Assembly (NCBI GenBank): GCA_003249275.1
Contig: QKJO01000005.1
Span: 1-8,322, forward strand
Source: Spirochaetaceae bacterium
GTDB taxonomy: Bacteria > Spirochaetota > Spirochaetia > Spirochaetales_E > Spirochaetaceae_B
Length of the DNA: 8,322 bases
Direction: 5' to 3'
Part shown: positions 1 to 6,540 of the stretch, piece by piece
How positions within the stretch are numbered: the stretch's first letter is position 1
How the letters are laid out: each line of letters starts with the position of its first letter
Translations under genes and position numbers: made by a program
Notes under the pieces: generated by a model
Database searches by the model: none
Seen by the model: only the letters and a program-made list of their open reading frames with translations
Told to the model about the DNA's origin: nothing

Positions 1-409
1 CATAGGAAAATTTAATGGCCACATCCGCCAGAGCGGGAGCAAAAACGGCAAGAATCAAAGCGGAGATGAGACCTCCGAAGAGGGAGGAGACAATCCCGAT
101 TTTCAGAGCCTGCTCGCCCTTCCCCTTTTTCGTCATGGGATAACCGTCAAAGGTGGTGGTGATGGACGAAGGAGTACCGGGAATGTTGAGGAGGATGGCG
201 GGAATCAGACCGCCTGAAATACCGCCCACATACAGACCGATCAGCAGAGCCAGGGCCTGATAGAGATCCAGGGCGTAGGTAAGAGGTAGAAATACTGCCA
301 ATGCCATAGTCGCGGTCATACCGGGAATGGCTCCGAAGATTATACCGCCGATGACACCCAGAGTGGCCAGCATCAGCGTTATTGGGGTTATTAATGTAAA
401 TAATTCCAT
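1..409 (-). CDS. tctA: TctA-family large membrane subunit of a tripartite tricarboxylate transporter (N-terminal part, cut by window edge)
   Basis: This is the large, many-helix channel subunit of a TTT secondary transporter, which imports carboxylates delivered by the periplasmic TctC receptor. Only the first 136 residues are visible; the family is usually about 500 residues, so most of the gene lies left of the window. The translation starts MELFTLITPITLMLATLG. It shows hydrophobic helices at about 10-46 and 50-80, the glycine/proline-rich turn GAIPGM (26-31), and the family signature NIPGTPSS (75-82) followed by FDGYPMTKKGKGEQAL (87-102). A further helix follows at about 105-128. The ATG at 407-409 is preceded by AGGA about seven bases upstream. 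It lies 21 bp after the tctB stop, so the two are almost certainly cotranscribed. The substrate is not readable from this subunit; the neighbours suggest an aldarate such as glucarate. Confidence 0.9.
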   Translation of the reverse strand, partial: MELFTLITPITLMLATLGVIGGIIFGAIPGMTATMALAVFLPLTYALDLYQALALLIGLYVGGISGGLIPAILLNIPGTPSSITTTFDGYPMTKKGKGEQALKIGIVSSLFGGLISALILAVFAPALADVAIKFSY

Positions 410-430
410 AATGAAATCCTATTTTCTTCG

Positions 431-880
431 TTAAGGTAGGGTGATAAAAAATATCTTGGCGAACAGGAACCATGCGAACAGAGGTGTGACAACCGTACTG
501 ACCAGGATGGATGTCCTGTGATTTTTGAAATTTTCTTTTCCAACCAAAAGAAATGACATCACAAACATAAAAGGTATGGATGCAAAAAGGAACCCGAGAC
601 CCTGATTGGGAAACAACCTGCCGATAAAATCCATGAGAAAAAAGTAAACTGCAACTGAAATAATGGAACCGAAGAGTTTGACTTTATCGTAGTTTTTTTC
701 AAAAAACCGGAAGCCCTTTACGGAATCCCTGAGAGAACCATCGCGCAATTTTCTTACAAGAGTCTGCAGACCGATAATGATGAGAAGCAGTATGATGATT
801 CCGATCATAATTCTCGGGAAAAAAAGATGGGACTTATCAAAATCGATGGCGATGGATAAAAAACCATTGTTTTCAGACAC
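431..880 (-). CDS. tctB: TctB-family small membrane subunit of the TTT transporter
   Basis: This 149-residue integral membrane protein is the small subunit that pairs with TctA in the inner membrane. Four hydrophobic segments are visible at about residues 22-41, 69-88, 94-113 and 123-145, with a basic loop (KLRDGSLRDSVKGFR) between the first two; the length and four-helix layout match TctB proteins. Sequence conservation in this family is low, so the call rests on size, topology and position between tctC and tctA. I chose the GTG at 878-880 because AAGGAGG sits five to six bases upstream. An ATG-initiated reading starting near 943 would run through this Shine-Dalgarno and the upstream hairpin and add 21 implausible residues. 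It ends 21 bp before tctA. Confidence 0.85.
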   Translation of the reverse strand: MSENNGFLSIAIDFDKSHLFFPRIMIGIIILLLIIIGLQTLVRKLRDGSLRDSVKGFRFFEKNYDKVKLFGSIISVAVYFFLMDFIGRLFPNQGLGFLFASIPFMFVMSFLLVGKENFKNHRTSILVSTVVTPLFAWFLFAKIFFITLP

Positions 881-890
881 AATGACCTCC
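881..890 (-). promoter_or_regulatory. Ribosome binding site that fixes the GTG start of tctB
   Basis: Reading on the minus strand the sequence is AAGGAGGTCATTGTG, a full-strength Shine-Dalgarno at normal spacing from GTG. No ATG in this frame lies at a comparable distance, so the GTG at 878-880 is the best start. Confidence 0.8.
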
Positions 891-902
891 TTATGTAGAG
901 AA

Positions 903-932
903 GATCTCCCGAAAGACTTCTTTCGGGAGATC
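903..932 (-). promoter_or_regulatory. Perfect 13-bp stem-loop between tctC and tctB
   Basis: The arms GATCTCCCGAAAG (903-915) and CTTTCGGGAGATC (920-932) are exact reverse complements with a four-base loop. In the tctC-tctB transcript the hairpin begins about 21 bases after the tctC stop and ends about 15 bases before the tctB Shine-Dalgarno. It is not followed by a U-run on the minus strand (TTCTCTAC follows), so it does not look like a full intrinsic terminator. A 3'-end stabiliser or partial terminator, raising receptor output over the membrane subunits, is the likelier role; this is an inference from how binding-protein operons commonly work. Confidence 0.75.
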
Positions 933-953
933 CCTGGGTTCAACTCCTGAGAA

Positions 954-1982
954 TTATTTCTTCAGGGATGCGATGATACCCTGGTAGGTATCCATTTTCT
1001 TTTTCAGGTAAGCAGAAGCTTCTTTGGACTCTTTGAAGTTGGGGATAAAGAAGGCTTTTTTCTGTGTCTTCTGAATCTCACCGGCAGCAAAGATATTCTT
1101 CAGAGCTTTGTCGAAGTAGGCAACCAGAGCAGGGTCCATATCCTTGTTGTAGAGGATGAAAAATTCCTTGTCGAAAGTGAAATTGTTGGCCATTTTCGGC
1201 TCGACATATTTCAGAAGAGCATCTCTGGTTGTTTCACCGTAACCTTCGGGGTTGGCCTGGGAGATGGTCTGGGTCCGGGCTGTCACCCACAGGAATTTCA
1301 TGGCTTTGATGTCTCCGTCAGGAAGACGTGTGTACTGCTCATTGGCCTGGATAGAACCGTTGATGATGTCAGCCTGGCGATCGAACAGGAGCTGGTCCTT
1401 GTCGGACTGGGAACCTGTATTGACGGCAACCATGTTGTCTTCCATACCGGGATACTGAATGGCAACGGCATTCTTCATAGCTGTGAAACCGATCTCGGAT
1501 ACTCCGCCGGGCTGAATGGCGACGCGGACTTTGGTTCCCTTTCCTGCAGCGTCAATGGCATCCTGCAGGGTGTTGTAGGGAGAATCCTTGGGAGCCAGAT
1601 AGGCGTTACCGGGATTGATGGCGATTGTAGGTCCAACGATGTAGTTTTCAAATGGATTCTTGTAGGCTTCGTTGCCGTAGAGGTAACCAAGGTAGGCCTG
1701 GTCGTGGAAAATCATGATGGTGTGACCTGAGGAGTCTCTGTTCAGAGCATCATAGGCACCGTTGACACCGGTAGCATCAACTTTAACATTGAGACCTGTC
1801 TCGGCAGCAAGAGCTTCAGCTACGATGGCTGAGTTCACGTAAGTGTCACCACCGGTTGAAGAGGAACCGATAACCACTCTCAGATTACCTTTCAGCATTT
1901 TTCCTTCTTCAGCCTGCCCTTCGGCAAACAGAAAACCGGTCATTGCCATCAGACAAAATGCAATAAAAAAACCTTTTTTCAT
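954..1982 (-). CDS. tctC: TctC/Bug-family periplasmic substrate-binding receptor of the TTT transporter
   Basis: This 342-residue extracytoplasmic receptor captures the carboxylate ligand and hands it to TctAB. A Sec signal peptide is clear: KK at 2-3, a hydrophobic core at 4-19, and probable cleavage after Ala20 (GFLFA/EGQAEEG). No convincing lipobox is present. The mature part begins a periplasmic binding fold with LRVVIGSSSTGGDTYVNS (34-51), the usual first strand and ligand loop of the family. It continues with a second-lobe segment around IQPGGVSEIGFTAMKNA (156-172), which resembles the ligand-contacting loop of Bug receptors. Length is normal. AAGGAG lies eight to nine bases before the ATG. 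It is the first transporter gene, downstream of gudD, and is bracketed by two stem-loops. The post-signal GQAEEG style is reminiscent of spirochaete exported proteins. The ligand is inferred only from context to be glucarate or a related aldarate. Confidence 0.88.
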   Translation of the reverse strand: MKKGFFIAFCLMAMTGFLFAEGQAEEGKMLKGNLRVVIGSSSTGGDTYVNSAIVAEALAAETGLNVKVDATGVNGAYDALNRDSSGHTIMIFHDQAYLGYLYGNEAYKNPFENYIVGPTIAINPGNAYLAPKDSPYNTLQDAIDAAGKGTKVRVAIQPGGVSEIGFTAMKNAVAIQYPGMEDNMVAVNTGSQSDKDQLLFDRQADIINGSIQANEQYTRLPDGDIKAMKFLWVTARTQTISQANPEGYGETTRDALLKYVEPKMANNFTFDKEFFILYNKDMDPALVAYFDKALKNIFAAGEIQKTQKKAFFIPNFKESKEASAYLKKKMDTYQGIIASLKK

Positions 1983-2009
1983 ATAAAATCTCCTTCATAC
2001 TATTTAATA

Positions 2010-2028
2010 CAGGGTCATACCGACCCTG
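2010..2028 (-). promoter_or_regulatory. Perfect 7-bp stem-loop between gudD and tctC
   Basis: CAGGGTC (2010-2016) and GACCCTG (2022-2028) are exact reverse complements around a five-base loop. On the minus strand the hairpin lies about 14 bases after the gudD stop and is followed by TATTAAATAG rather than a U-run. It could act as a processing site, an mRNA end stabiliser or a leaky terminator. With the 903-932 hairpin it brackets the receptor gene. Confidence 0.6.
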
Positions 2029-2042
2029 CAGATTCACAAAAA

Positions 2043-3374
2043 TCAGCGGACCAGACAGGGCTTCTTGTTATCGAAGGTCCATCCGGGAATCAGGTACTGC
2101 ATCCCCGCAGCGTCATCCCTGGCGCCCAGACCATTCTTCAGGTAAAGTTCGTTGGCCTTCATCACCTGGTCCATATCGATGTCCACTCCCAGGCCGGGCT
2201 GGTCGGGAATGCGGATGTGTCCCTCTTCGATCTTCATAGGATTCTTCGTCAGCCGGTCCACTCCTTCCTGCCAGATCCAGTGGGTATCGATCGCCGTGAC
2301 TTTACCGGGGACCGCCGCCGCAACCTGGGTGAACATGGCCAGGGAGATATCAAAGTGGTTGTTCGAGTGGGAACCCCAGGTCAGACCGAAGGCATCACAC
2401 ATCTGTCCCACCCGCACCGAACCGGCCATGGTCCAGAAGTGGGGGTCCGCCAGAGGAATGTCCACACTGCTTAAGGCCACAGAGTGCTGCATCTGCCGCC
2501 AGTCGGTGGCGATCATATTGGTGGCCGTTGGAAGTCCTGTGGCCTTTCGGAACTCGGAGAGGATCTCACGTCCCGACAGTCCCTCTTCCGCACCGCAGGG
2601 ATCTTCGCAGTAACTCAGGATGCCATGCATATCCTTGCACAGTTCAATGGCTTCCTTCAGGCTCCAGGCACCGTTGGGGTCAAGGGTGATCCGGGCATCG
2701 GGAAATCTCTCTTTCAGAGCCCTGATGGCCTTCATCTCCTCTTTTCCTGCAAGAACTCCCCCTTTGAGCTTGAAATCCTTGAACCCGTAGAGTTCACTGG
2801 ATGCTTCGGCCAGCCTGACCACACTGTCGGGCGTCATGGCTTCTTCATGCCTGATTCTGTACCAGTCGGTTTTGGAGTCCTTTTCTCTCAGGTAGGGAAG
2901 ATCGGTCTTGTCGGGATTCCCCACGAAAAAGAGGTATCCCAGAACCTTGACCAACTCCCTCTGCATGCCGTCTCCCAGAAGAGAGGCAACCGGAACATTC
3001 AGGTATTTACCCAGCAGGTCCAGAAAACAGGACTCGATGGCTGTCACCACATGAACCGTGGTTCTCAGGTCGAAGGTCTGAAGACCCCGTCCGCCCGAGT
3101 CTCTGTCCTGAAACATTGTCTGCACTTTGTTCAGTATGTTTTTATAGTCGCCCAGGGATGCACCGATCACAACGGATCTGGAGTCTTCCAGAGTCTTGCG
3201 GATCTTTTCACCACCGGGAACTTCTCCGATTCCTGTCTGCCCTTCATCAGTGGTCAGGATCACAACATTTCTGGTGTAGTAGGGCCCGTGGGCACCGCTG
3301 AGATTCAGCAGCATACAGTCATGCCCGGCGACAGGCACAACCTTCATATCTGTAATAACAGGTGTCTTGCTCAT
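2043..3374 (-). CDS. gudD: D-glucarate dehydratase (enolase superfamily)
   Basis: GudD dehydrates D-glucarate (in many members also L-idarate) to 5-keto-4-deoxy-D-glucarate in the cytoplasm, using Mg2+. At 443 residues it is the normal length, and it is recognisably close to E. coli GudD from end to end: VPVAGHD (13-19), NLSGAH (24-29), [13 protein letters not shown] (94-106), and the C-terminus [16 protein letters not shown]. All catalytic and metal residues expected for the family are present: FKLKGG with K202 and K204, metal ligands D232 (LDPNGAW), E257 (CEDPCG) and N286 (ATNMIATD), D310 (LADPHF), general acid/base H336 (GSHSNN), and D363 (AIDTHW). The ATG has GGAG eleven bases upstream, which is slightly long spacing. 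The gene starts 19 bp after garR, so the two are cotranscribed. A second, diverged copy lies at 8182-8322. Confidence 0.95.
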   Translation of the reverse strand: MSKTPVITDMKVVPVAGHDCMLLNLSGAHGPYYTRNVVILTTDEGQTGIGEVPGGEKIRKTLEDSRSVVIGASLGDYKNILNKVQTMFQDRDSGGRGLQTFDLRTTVHVVTAIESCFLDLLGKYLNVPVASLLGDGMQRELVKVLGYLFFVGNPDKTDLPYLREKDSKTDWYRIRHEEAMTPDSVVRLAEASSELYGFKDFKLKGGVLAGKEEMKAIRALKERFPDARITLDPNGAWSLKEAIELCKDMHGILSYCEDPCGAEEGLSGREILSEFRKATGLPTATNMIATDWRQMQHSVALSSVDIPLADPHFWTMAGSVRVGQMCDAFGLTWGSHSNNHFDISLAMFTQVAAAVPGKVTAIDTHWIWQEGVDRLTKNPMKIEEGHIRIPDQPGLGVDIDMDQVMKANELYLKNGLGARDDAAGMQYLIPGWTFDNKKPCLVR

Positions 3375-3393
3375 CTTTTTTTTAACTCCGGTA

Positions 3394-4287
3394 TTAAGCT
3401 TTTCTGGTGACTTCGATGTTGGCCAGTTTTTCGTAGAACTTCACGATGCTTGAGTGGTCTTCCACACCGCATCCATCCTGTTTGATGGCCTGCATCATCT
3501 CCATGGCCTGGGCGGCCAGGGGAAGGGGAACGCCTACGGCTCTGGATGTCTCCAGAGCATTGGCCATGTCCTTGATATGGAGATCGATTCTGAAACCGGG
3601 CTTGAAGTTTCTGTCCATCATCATGGGAGCCTTGGCATCCATAACCGTGCTTCCGGCCAGTCCGCCGCGGATCGCCTGGTAGACGAGATCGGGATCAACA
3701 CCGGATTTTTTGGCCAGAACCATGGCCTCGGATACGGCGGCGATATTCAGGGCAACCACAACCTGGTTGCAGAGCTTTGTAATGTTACCGGCACCGATCT
3801 TACCTACATAAACAACGGACCCGGCCATGACTTCCAGTACGTCCTTGTATTTGTCGAAAAGTTCTTTCCTGTTGCCTCCGACCATAACGGCCAGAGTTCC
3901 GTCGATAGCCTTGGGCTCTCCGCCGGATACGGGGGCATCCAGCATATCCATGCCCTTGGCTTCCAGGGCGGCGGCGATCTCCTGGGAAGCGCCGGGGGCG
4001 ATGGAACTCATATCGATAAGGACCTTGCCGGGAGCGGCAGCTTCAACCAGACCGTTCTCACCGAGGGCAACGGCTTTGACATGGGGAGAGTTGGGAAGCA
4101 TGGTGATCACAAGATCAACCTGCTTCAGGACCTCAGCGGGAGTTTCTGCAGAGGCTGCGCCGCTTTTAACCAGATCTGCCACCGCTTCCTTATTGAAATC
4201 AACAACGATCAGGTCATGACCTGCTTTTACAAGATTTTTCGCCATGGGGCGTCCCATAATACCAAGACCTATAAAACCGATTTTCAT
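3394..4287 (-). CDS. garR: Tartronate semialdehyde reductase (2-hydroxy-3-oxopropionate reductase)
   Basis: This cytoplasmic enzyme of the beta-hydroxyacid dehydrogenase family reduces tartronate semialdehyde to D-glycerate with NAD(P)H. In 297 residues it shows the N-terminal Rossmann loop [15 protein letters not shown] (5-19), the substrate-binding motif [16 protein letters not shown] (116-131), the catalytic-lysine motif [11 protein letters not shown] with Lys171 and Asn174, and the C-terminal [14 protein letters not shown] (232-245). It is strongly similar to E. coli GarR, including MLPNSPHVK and [16 protein letters not shown] sits five bases before the ATG. Its presence between the lyase and glucarate dehydratase implies that the pathway here makes tartronate semialdehyde, that is, aldol cleavage of 5-keto-4-deoxyglucarate, rather than the ketoglutarate-semialdehyde branch. 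Confidence 0.93.
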   Translation of the reverse strand: MKIGFIGLGIMGRPMAKNLVKAGHDLIVVDFNKEAVADLVKSGAASAETPAEVLKQVDLVITMLPNSPHVKAVALGENGLVEAAAPGKVLIDMSSIAPGASQEIAAALEAKGMDMLDAPVSGGEPKAIDGTLAVMVGGNRKELFDKYKDVLEVMAGSVVYVGKIGAGNITKLCNQVVVALNIAAVSEAMVLAKKSGVDPDLVYQAIRGGLAGSTVMDAKAPMMMDRNFKPGFRIDLHIKDMANALETSRAVGVPLPLAAQAMEMMQAIKQDGCGVEDHSSIVKFYEKLANIEVTRKA

Positions 4288-4322
4288 ATTATCTCCTTAC
4301 TGTAAATATTCTTATCTTATCC

Positions 4323-4341
4323 GTACCGGAATCTCCGGTAC
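4323..4341 (-). promoter_or_regulatory. Perfect 8-bp stem-loop between the lyase gene and garR
   Basis: GTACCGGA (4323-4330) and TCCGGTAC (4334-4341) are exact reverse complements with a three-base loop, starting one base after the lyase stop codon on the minus strand. The downstream sequence GGATAAGATAAG has no U-run, so this is not a standard terminator. It sits about 27 bases before the garR Shine-Dalgarno and probably influences mRNA processing or relative expression. Confidence 0.6.
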
Positions 4342-4342
4342 C

Positions 4343-5242
4343 CTAATCCATCATTCCGATCTGTTTCAGAACGGCAATGGCTTTCTTTTCAGCCTCATCG
4401 CTTATGTACCGGACCGGTCTTACCGGTAATCCGGCTTTGACACCCAGAAGATTGAGCATCACCTTCATCATGACGGGAAAGGTTCCCAGTCCGTAGGCGT
4501 CCCGCAGGGGCATCAGAGCCTTCTGAGCATTCAGGGCTCCCAGATGATCCCCCCTGGAATAGCTTTCATAGATATCAACCACCATCCGGGGTGCTACATT
4601 GGCCGTGCCGGCTACGCTACCTGCACCTCCGTGACATAGGGTGGCGTACACGTAGTAGTCGATACCGCCGAAGACGGCAAAGTCCTCTCTGTGTGAGGTC
4701 ACTTCGATGTACTTCATGGTCTGGCTGAAATCCATGGATGTGTTTTTCACACCGCAGATATTGTCGATTTCAGCCAGTCTCTTCAGCAGACCGGGGGAGA
4801 TGTTGTTTCCGGTTTTTCCCGGGTTGTTGTAGAGCAGAACCGGCAGGGAACAGCTTCTGGCGATAGCCGCAAAGTGTTCATAAAGCTCGTCTTCCGTTGG
4901 TGTGACAAACATGGGGGTTAAAACAGTAAGAGCATCGGCTCCAGCCTTCTCAGCCATTGCGGCCAGCTTCAGGCACTCTTTAGTTGTAATGGCTGAAGCT
5001 CCCGCATATACGGGGACCTTACCGTTGGTATACTCGACGGTTGTTTCTACGGCCTTCTTCTGATTCTCAAAATCAAAGGCGTAAAACTCGCCGTTGCTTG
5101 CATTGACCAGAATACCATGAACGCCTCCGTCGAGGACGTGTTTGATAACCTCCTTCAGTCCCTCGGGATTGACATTTTCATGCTCATCAACCGGGGTGAC
5201 GATGGGAGGAACAATTCCATTCAATGAAATATTATTGTTCAA
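4343..5242 (-). CDS. DapA/NanA-family class I lyase, probable 5-keto-4-deoxyglucarate aldolase or dehydratase
   Basis: This 299-residue TIM-barrel enzyme belongs to the DHDPS/N-acetylneuraminate lyase family, whose members form a Schiff base with a 2-keto acid. Visible features are the N-terminal strand GIVPPIVTPVDE (9-20), the catalytic tyrosine in LLYNNPGKTG (Tyr138), the Schiff-base lysine in CGVKNTS (Lys166), and GGAGSVAGTANVAP (205-218). The carboxylate-binding loop is VNASNGEFY (46-54), where most relatives have a G-[ST]-T/G-G-E motif. It precedes garR and gudD in the same direction. KdgD, the decarboxylating dehydratase making ketoglutarate semialdehyde, is one candidate. Retro-aldol cleavage to pyruvate and tartronate semialdehyde fits the neighbouring garR better. 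A housekeeping DapA role is unlikely. Family assignment is firm; the exact reaction is inferred. The start is TTG. Confidence 0.88.
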   Translation of the reverse strand: MNNNISLNGIVPPIVTPVDEHENVNPEGLKEVIKHVLDGGVHGILVNASNGEFYAFDFENQKKAVETTVEYTNGKVPVYAGASAITTKECLKLAAMAEKAGADALTVLTPMFVTPTEDELYEHFAAIARSCSLPVLLYNNPGKTGNNISPGLLKRLAEIDNICGVKNTSMDFSQTMKYIEVTSHREDFAVFGGIDYYVYATLCHGGAGSVAGTANVAPRMVVDIYESYSRGDHLGALNAQKALMPLRDAYGLGTFPVMMKVMLNLLGVKAGLPVRPVRYISDEAEKKAIAVLKQIGMMD

Positions 5243-5257
5243 TTGATCGATCTCCTG
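5240..5257 (-). promoter_or_regulatory. Shine-Dalgarno and TTG start of the lyase gene
   Basis: On the minus strand AGGAG is followed by nine bases and then TTG (5240-5242), giving M-NNNISLNGIVPP. No ATG or GTG exists in this frame near the start of the conserved VPPIVTP strand, and the upstream frame lacks a better site. A second in-frame TTG at 5222-5224 is too far from the Shine-Dalgarno. A rare start codon probably lowers the translation rate. Confidence 0.7.
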
Positions 5258-5278
5258 TCCTGATAAATAATGACGGTC

Positions 5279-5322
5279 AAAGGGCCGGCGGTTTAGCGGA
5301 TACGGAACAAATACCGGCCTTT
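5279..5322 (-). promoter_or_regulatory. Bulged GGCCGG stem-loop in the lyase leader
   Basis: CCGGCCTTT (5314-5322) can pair with AAAGGGCCGG (5279-5288) with one bulged G, enclosing a 25-base loop. In the minus-strand transcript the 3' arm ends in CCCTTT but no longer U-run follows. It lies about 22 bases upstream of the lyase Shine-Dalgarno and could act as an attenuator, a leaky terminator for the dehydrogenase transcript, or a leader structure. Confidence 0.45.
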
Positions 5323-5397
5323 ACTTCATTCTATAATTATTTAACCATAGCAATTTAAAGCAGGATATGTTCGGTCAGTATCAAAATATCAGGTATT

Positions 5398-5416
5398 TTT
5401 GTGCATGTTGCACAAA
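5398..5416. promoter_or_regulatory. 19-bp palindrome, probable operator upstream of the lyase operon
   Basis: TTTGTGCATGTTGCACAAA has two perfect 8-base arms around a three-base centre. There is no T-run after it on either strand, so it is more like a dimeric-regulator binding site than a terminator. It differs from the TTGTATAC-type motif near the two GntR genes, so a different regulator is suggested. The regulator is not identifiable from this window. Confidence 0.6.
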
Positions 5417-5496
5417 GAGATCAAAGAGGATTTGAAGAGAACCGGGAGCCTGCTGACTTTGTTGCAGTACAGACGGACAGCCCCCGGATTCATGCC

Positions 5497-6540
5497 TTAT
5501 TTGTAGGAAGGAGAAACATTGACCTGTGAAATATCACAGTCAAGAACTTCGGGATTGATGATCGCATCGGGAAGTTCGCCATCGGCCATCTTCAGGATGG
5601 AATTCACAAGAGATTCGGTCACTGCGGTGATTCCATCGAGGTTATTTGCGGATCCGGCAATGTGTGGCGTCGCAATGACATTGGCGCATTTCAGCAGAGG
5701 ATTGTTCTCCACTCCAGGTTCATCTTCAAAAACATCAACAGCAGCTCCGGCGATAATCCCCTTAGTCACGGCATCAGCCAGGACAGCGTCCTGATAGATC
5801 TCCCCTCTTCCGGTATTCACAAAGTAGGCGGTGGACTTCATCATGCGGAAATGATCAGCCGTCAGCATCCCTTTTGTTTTACCGGTCAGAGGGAGGTGGC
5901 AGCTGACGAAATCAGCTCCTTTGAGAACATCCTCCAGAGATGCCAGTTCAATCCCTTTGGCGGCCAGAACCTCTTTGTTCGCAAAGGGATCATATGCCAT
6001 TATTTTTGAACCGAAGGGTTTGACCAGCTCGGCCAGAGTCTGGGCTATCCCTCCGGCACCCAGCAGTCCCAGGGTTTTTCCCGAAAGACAGATCGTGGGA
6101 TGATCAGTTTTGCCGACAAAGAATTTTTCGCGAATATAACTGTTGAAGAAGGTCAACTTTACGGCATGCGCCAGAATGAAGGTCAGTGCCAGTTCTGCCA
6201 CAGGCTGTCTCAGAGCAAAGGGGGCATTACTGAACATAACGCCGTGTCTGTTGCAGGAAGAGATATCGACATTTTCAAAACCGGCACCGAACCTTCCGAT
6301 CCACTTCAGACGGTCAGTTCCTGCAAATGTAGCATCATTGATAAGACGATGACCCATTAAAATATAAAAATCGGCACCTTTCAGCTCATCGGCTGATACC
6401 TGATGACTGGGTTTTGAATTCTTGTCTCTCAAATATCTGATTTCAAATCTGCCGTCTTCGGTCAGTCTGGCAATCTGCTTTCTGTATCCTTCGCTATATC
6501 CCCCGCGGTCGGTTTCAATCGCTACGCAGTATTTACTCAT
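5497..6540 (-). CDS. D-isomer-specific 2-hydroxyacid dehydrogenase of unknown substrate
   Basis: This is a cytoplasmic NAD-linked oxidoreductase of the PGDH/SerA superfamily, 347 residues, with no C-terminal ACT domain. The N-terminal substrate domain includes IGRFGAGFENVD (81-92) and NAPFALRQPVAELAL (105-119). The Rossmann motif is LGLLGAGGIAQ (157-167), with Ala166 where the third glycine of GxGxxG usually sits. Asp184 in MAYDP suggests NAD over NADP. The catalytic triad is intact: Arg245 (NTGRGE), Glu274 (FEDEPG) and His293 (TPHIAG). AAGGAGA lies eight to nine bases before the ATG. It is the first gene on the minus strand from the divergent control region. Candidate substrates in this setting are hydroxypyruvate, glyoxylate or another sugar-acid derivative; phosphoglycerate dehydrogenase proper is less likely. 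Superfamily is firm, substrate unknown. Confidence 0.9.
   Translation of the reverse strand: MSKYCVAIETDRGGYSEGYRKQIARLTEDGRFEIRYLRDKNSKPSHQVSADELKGADFYILMGHRLINDATFAGTDRLKWIGRFGAGFENVDISSCNRHGVMFSNAPFALRQPVAELALTFILAHAVKLTFFNSYIREKFFVGKTDHPTICLSGKTLGLLGAGGIAQTLAELVKPFGSKIMAYDPFANKEVLAAKGIELASLEDVLKGADFVSCHLPLTGKTKGMLTADHFRMMKSTAYFVNTGRGEIYQDAVLADAVTKGIIAGAAVDVFEDEPGVENNPLLKCANVIATPHIAGSANNLDGITAVTESLVNSILKMADGELPDAIINPEVLDCDISQVNVSPSYK

Larger units (their letters stand above)
5243..5496. other. 254-bp intergenic region between the dehydrogenase and the lyase, probable start of the second transcription unit
   Basis: No coding sequence is supported here. From the dehydrogenase side it holds an imperfect GC-rich inverted repeat (about 5441-5488) that could be a weak terminator, a 19-bp palindrome at 5398-5416, an AT-rich stretch at 5323-5397, a bulged GGCCGG stem-loop at 5279-5322, and the lyase Shine-Dalgarno. 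The size and the AT-rich block suggest a promoter for the lyase-garR-gudD-tct operon. I could not find a -35/-10 pair good enough to name; TTTAAA with TATAGA 18 bases on (about 5360-5331, minus strand) is the best and is weak. Confidence 0.55.

Noticed and set aside
147..473. A 108-residue minus-strand open frame rich in Arg, Ser and His
   Set aside because: It overlaps the true tctA start and tctB end in another frame. The composition is that of a shifted reading of tctA, and the real frame gives conserved TctA motifs.
2484..3410. A 308-codon plus-strand open frame opposite gudD
   Set aside because: Its translation has no family motifs and its length is explained by the codon use of gudD on the other strand, which has full catalytic conservation.
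3454..4305. A 283-codon plus-strand open frame opposite garR
   Set aside because: Gly/His-rich mirror translation without recognisable domains; garR on the opposite strand is convincing from end to end.
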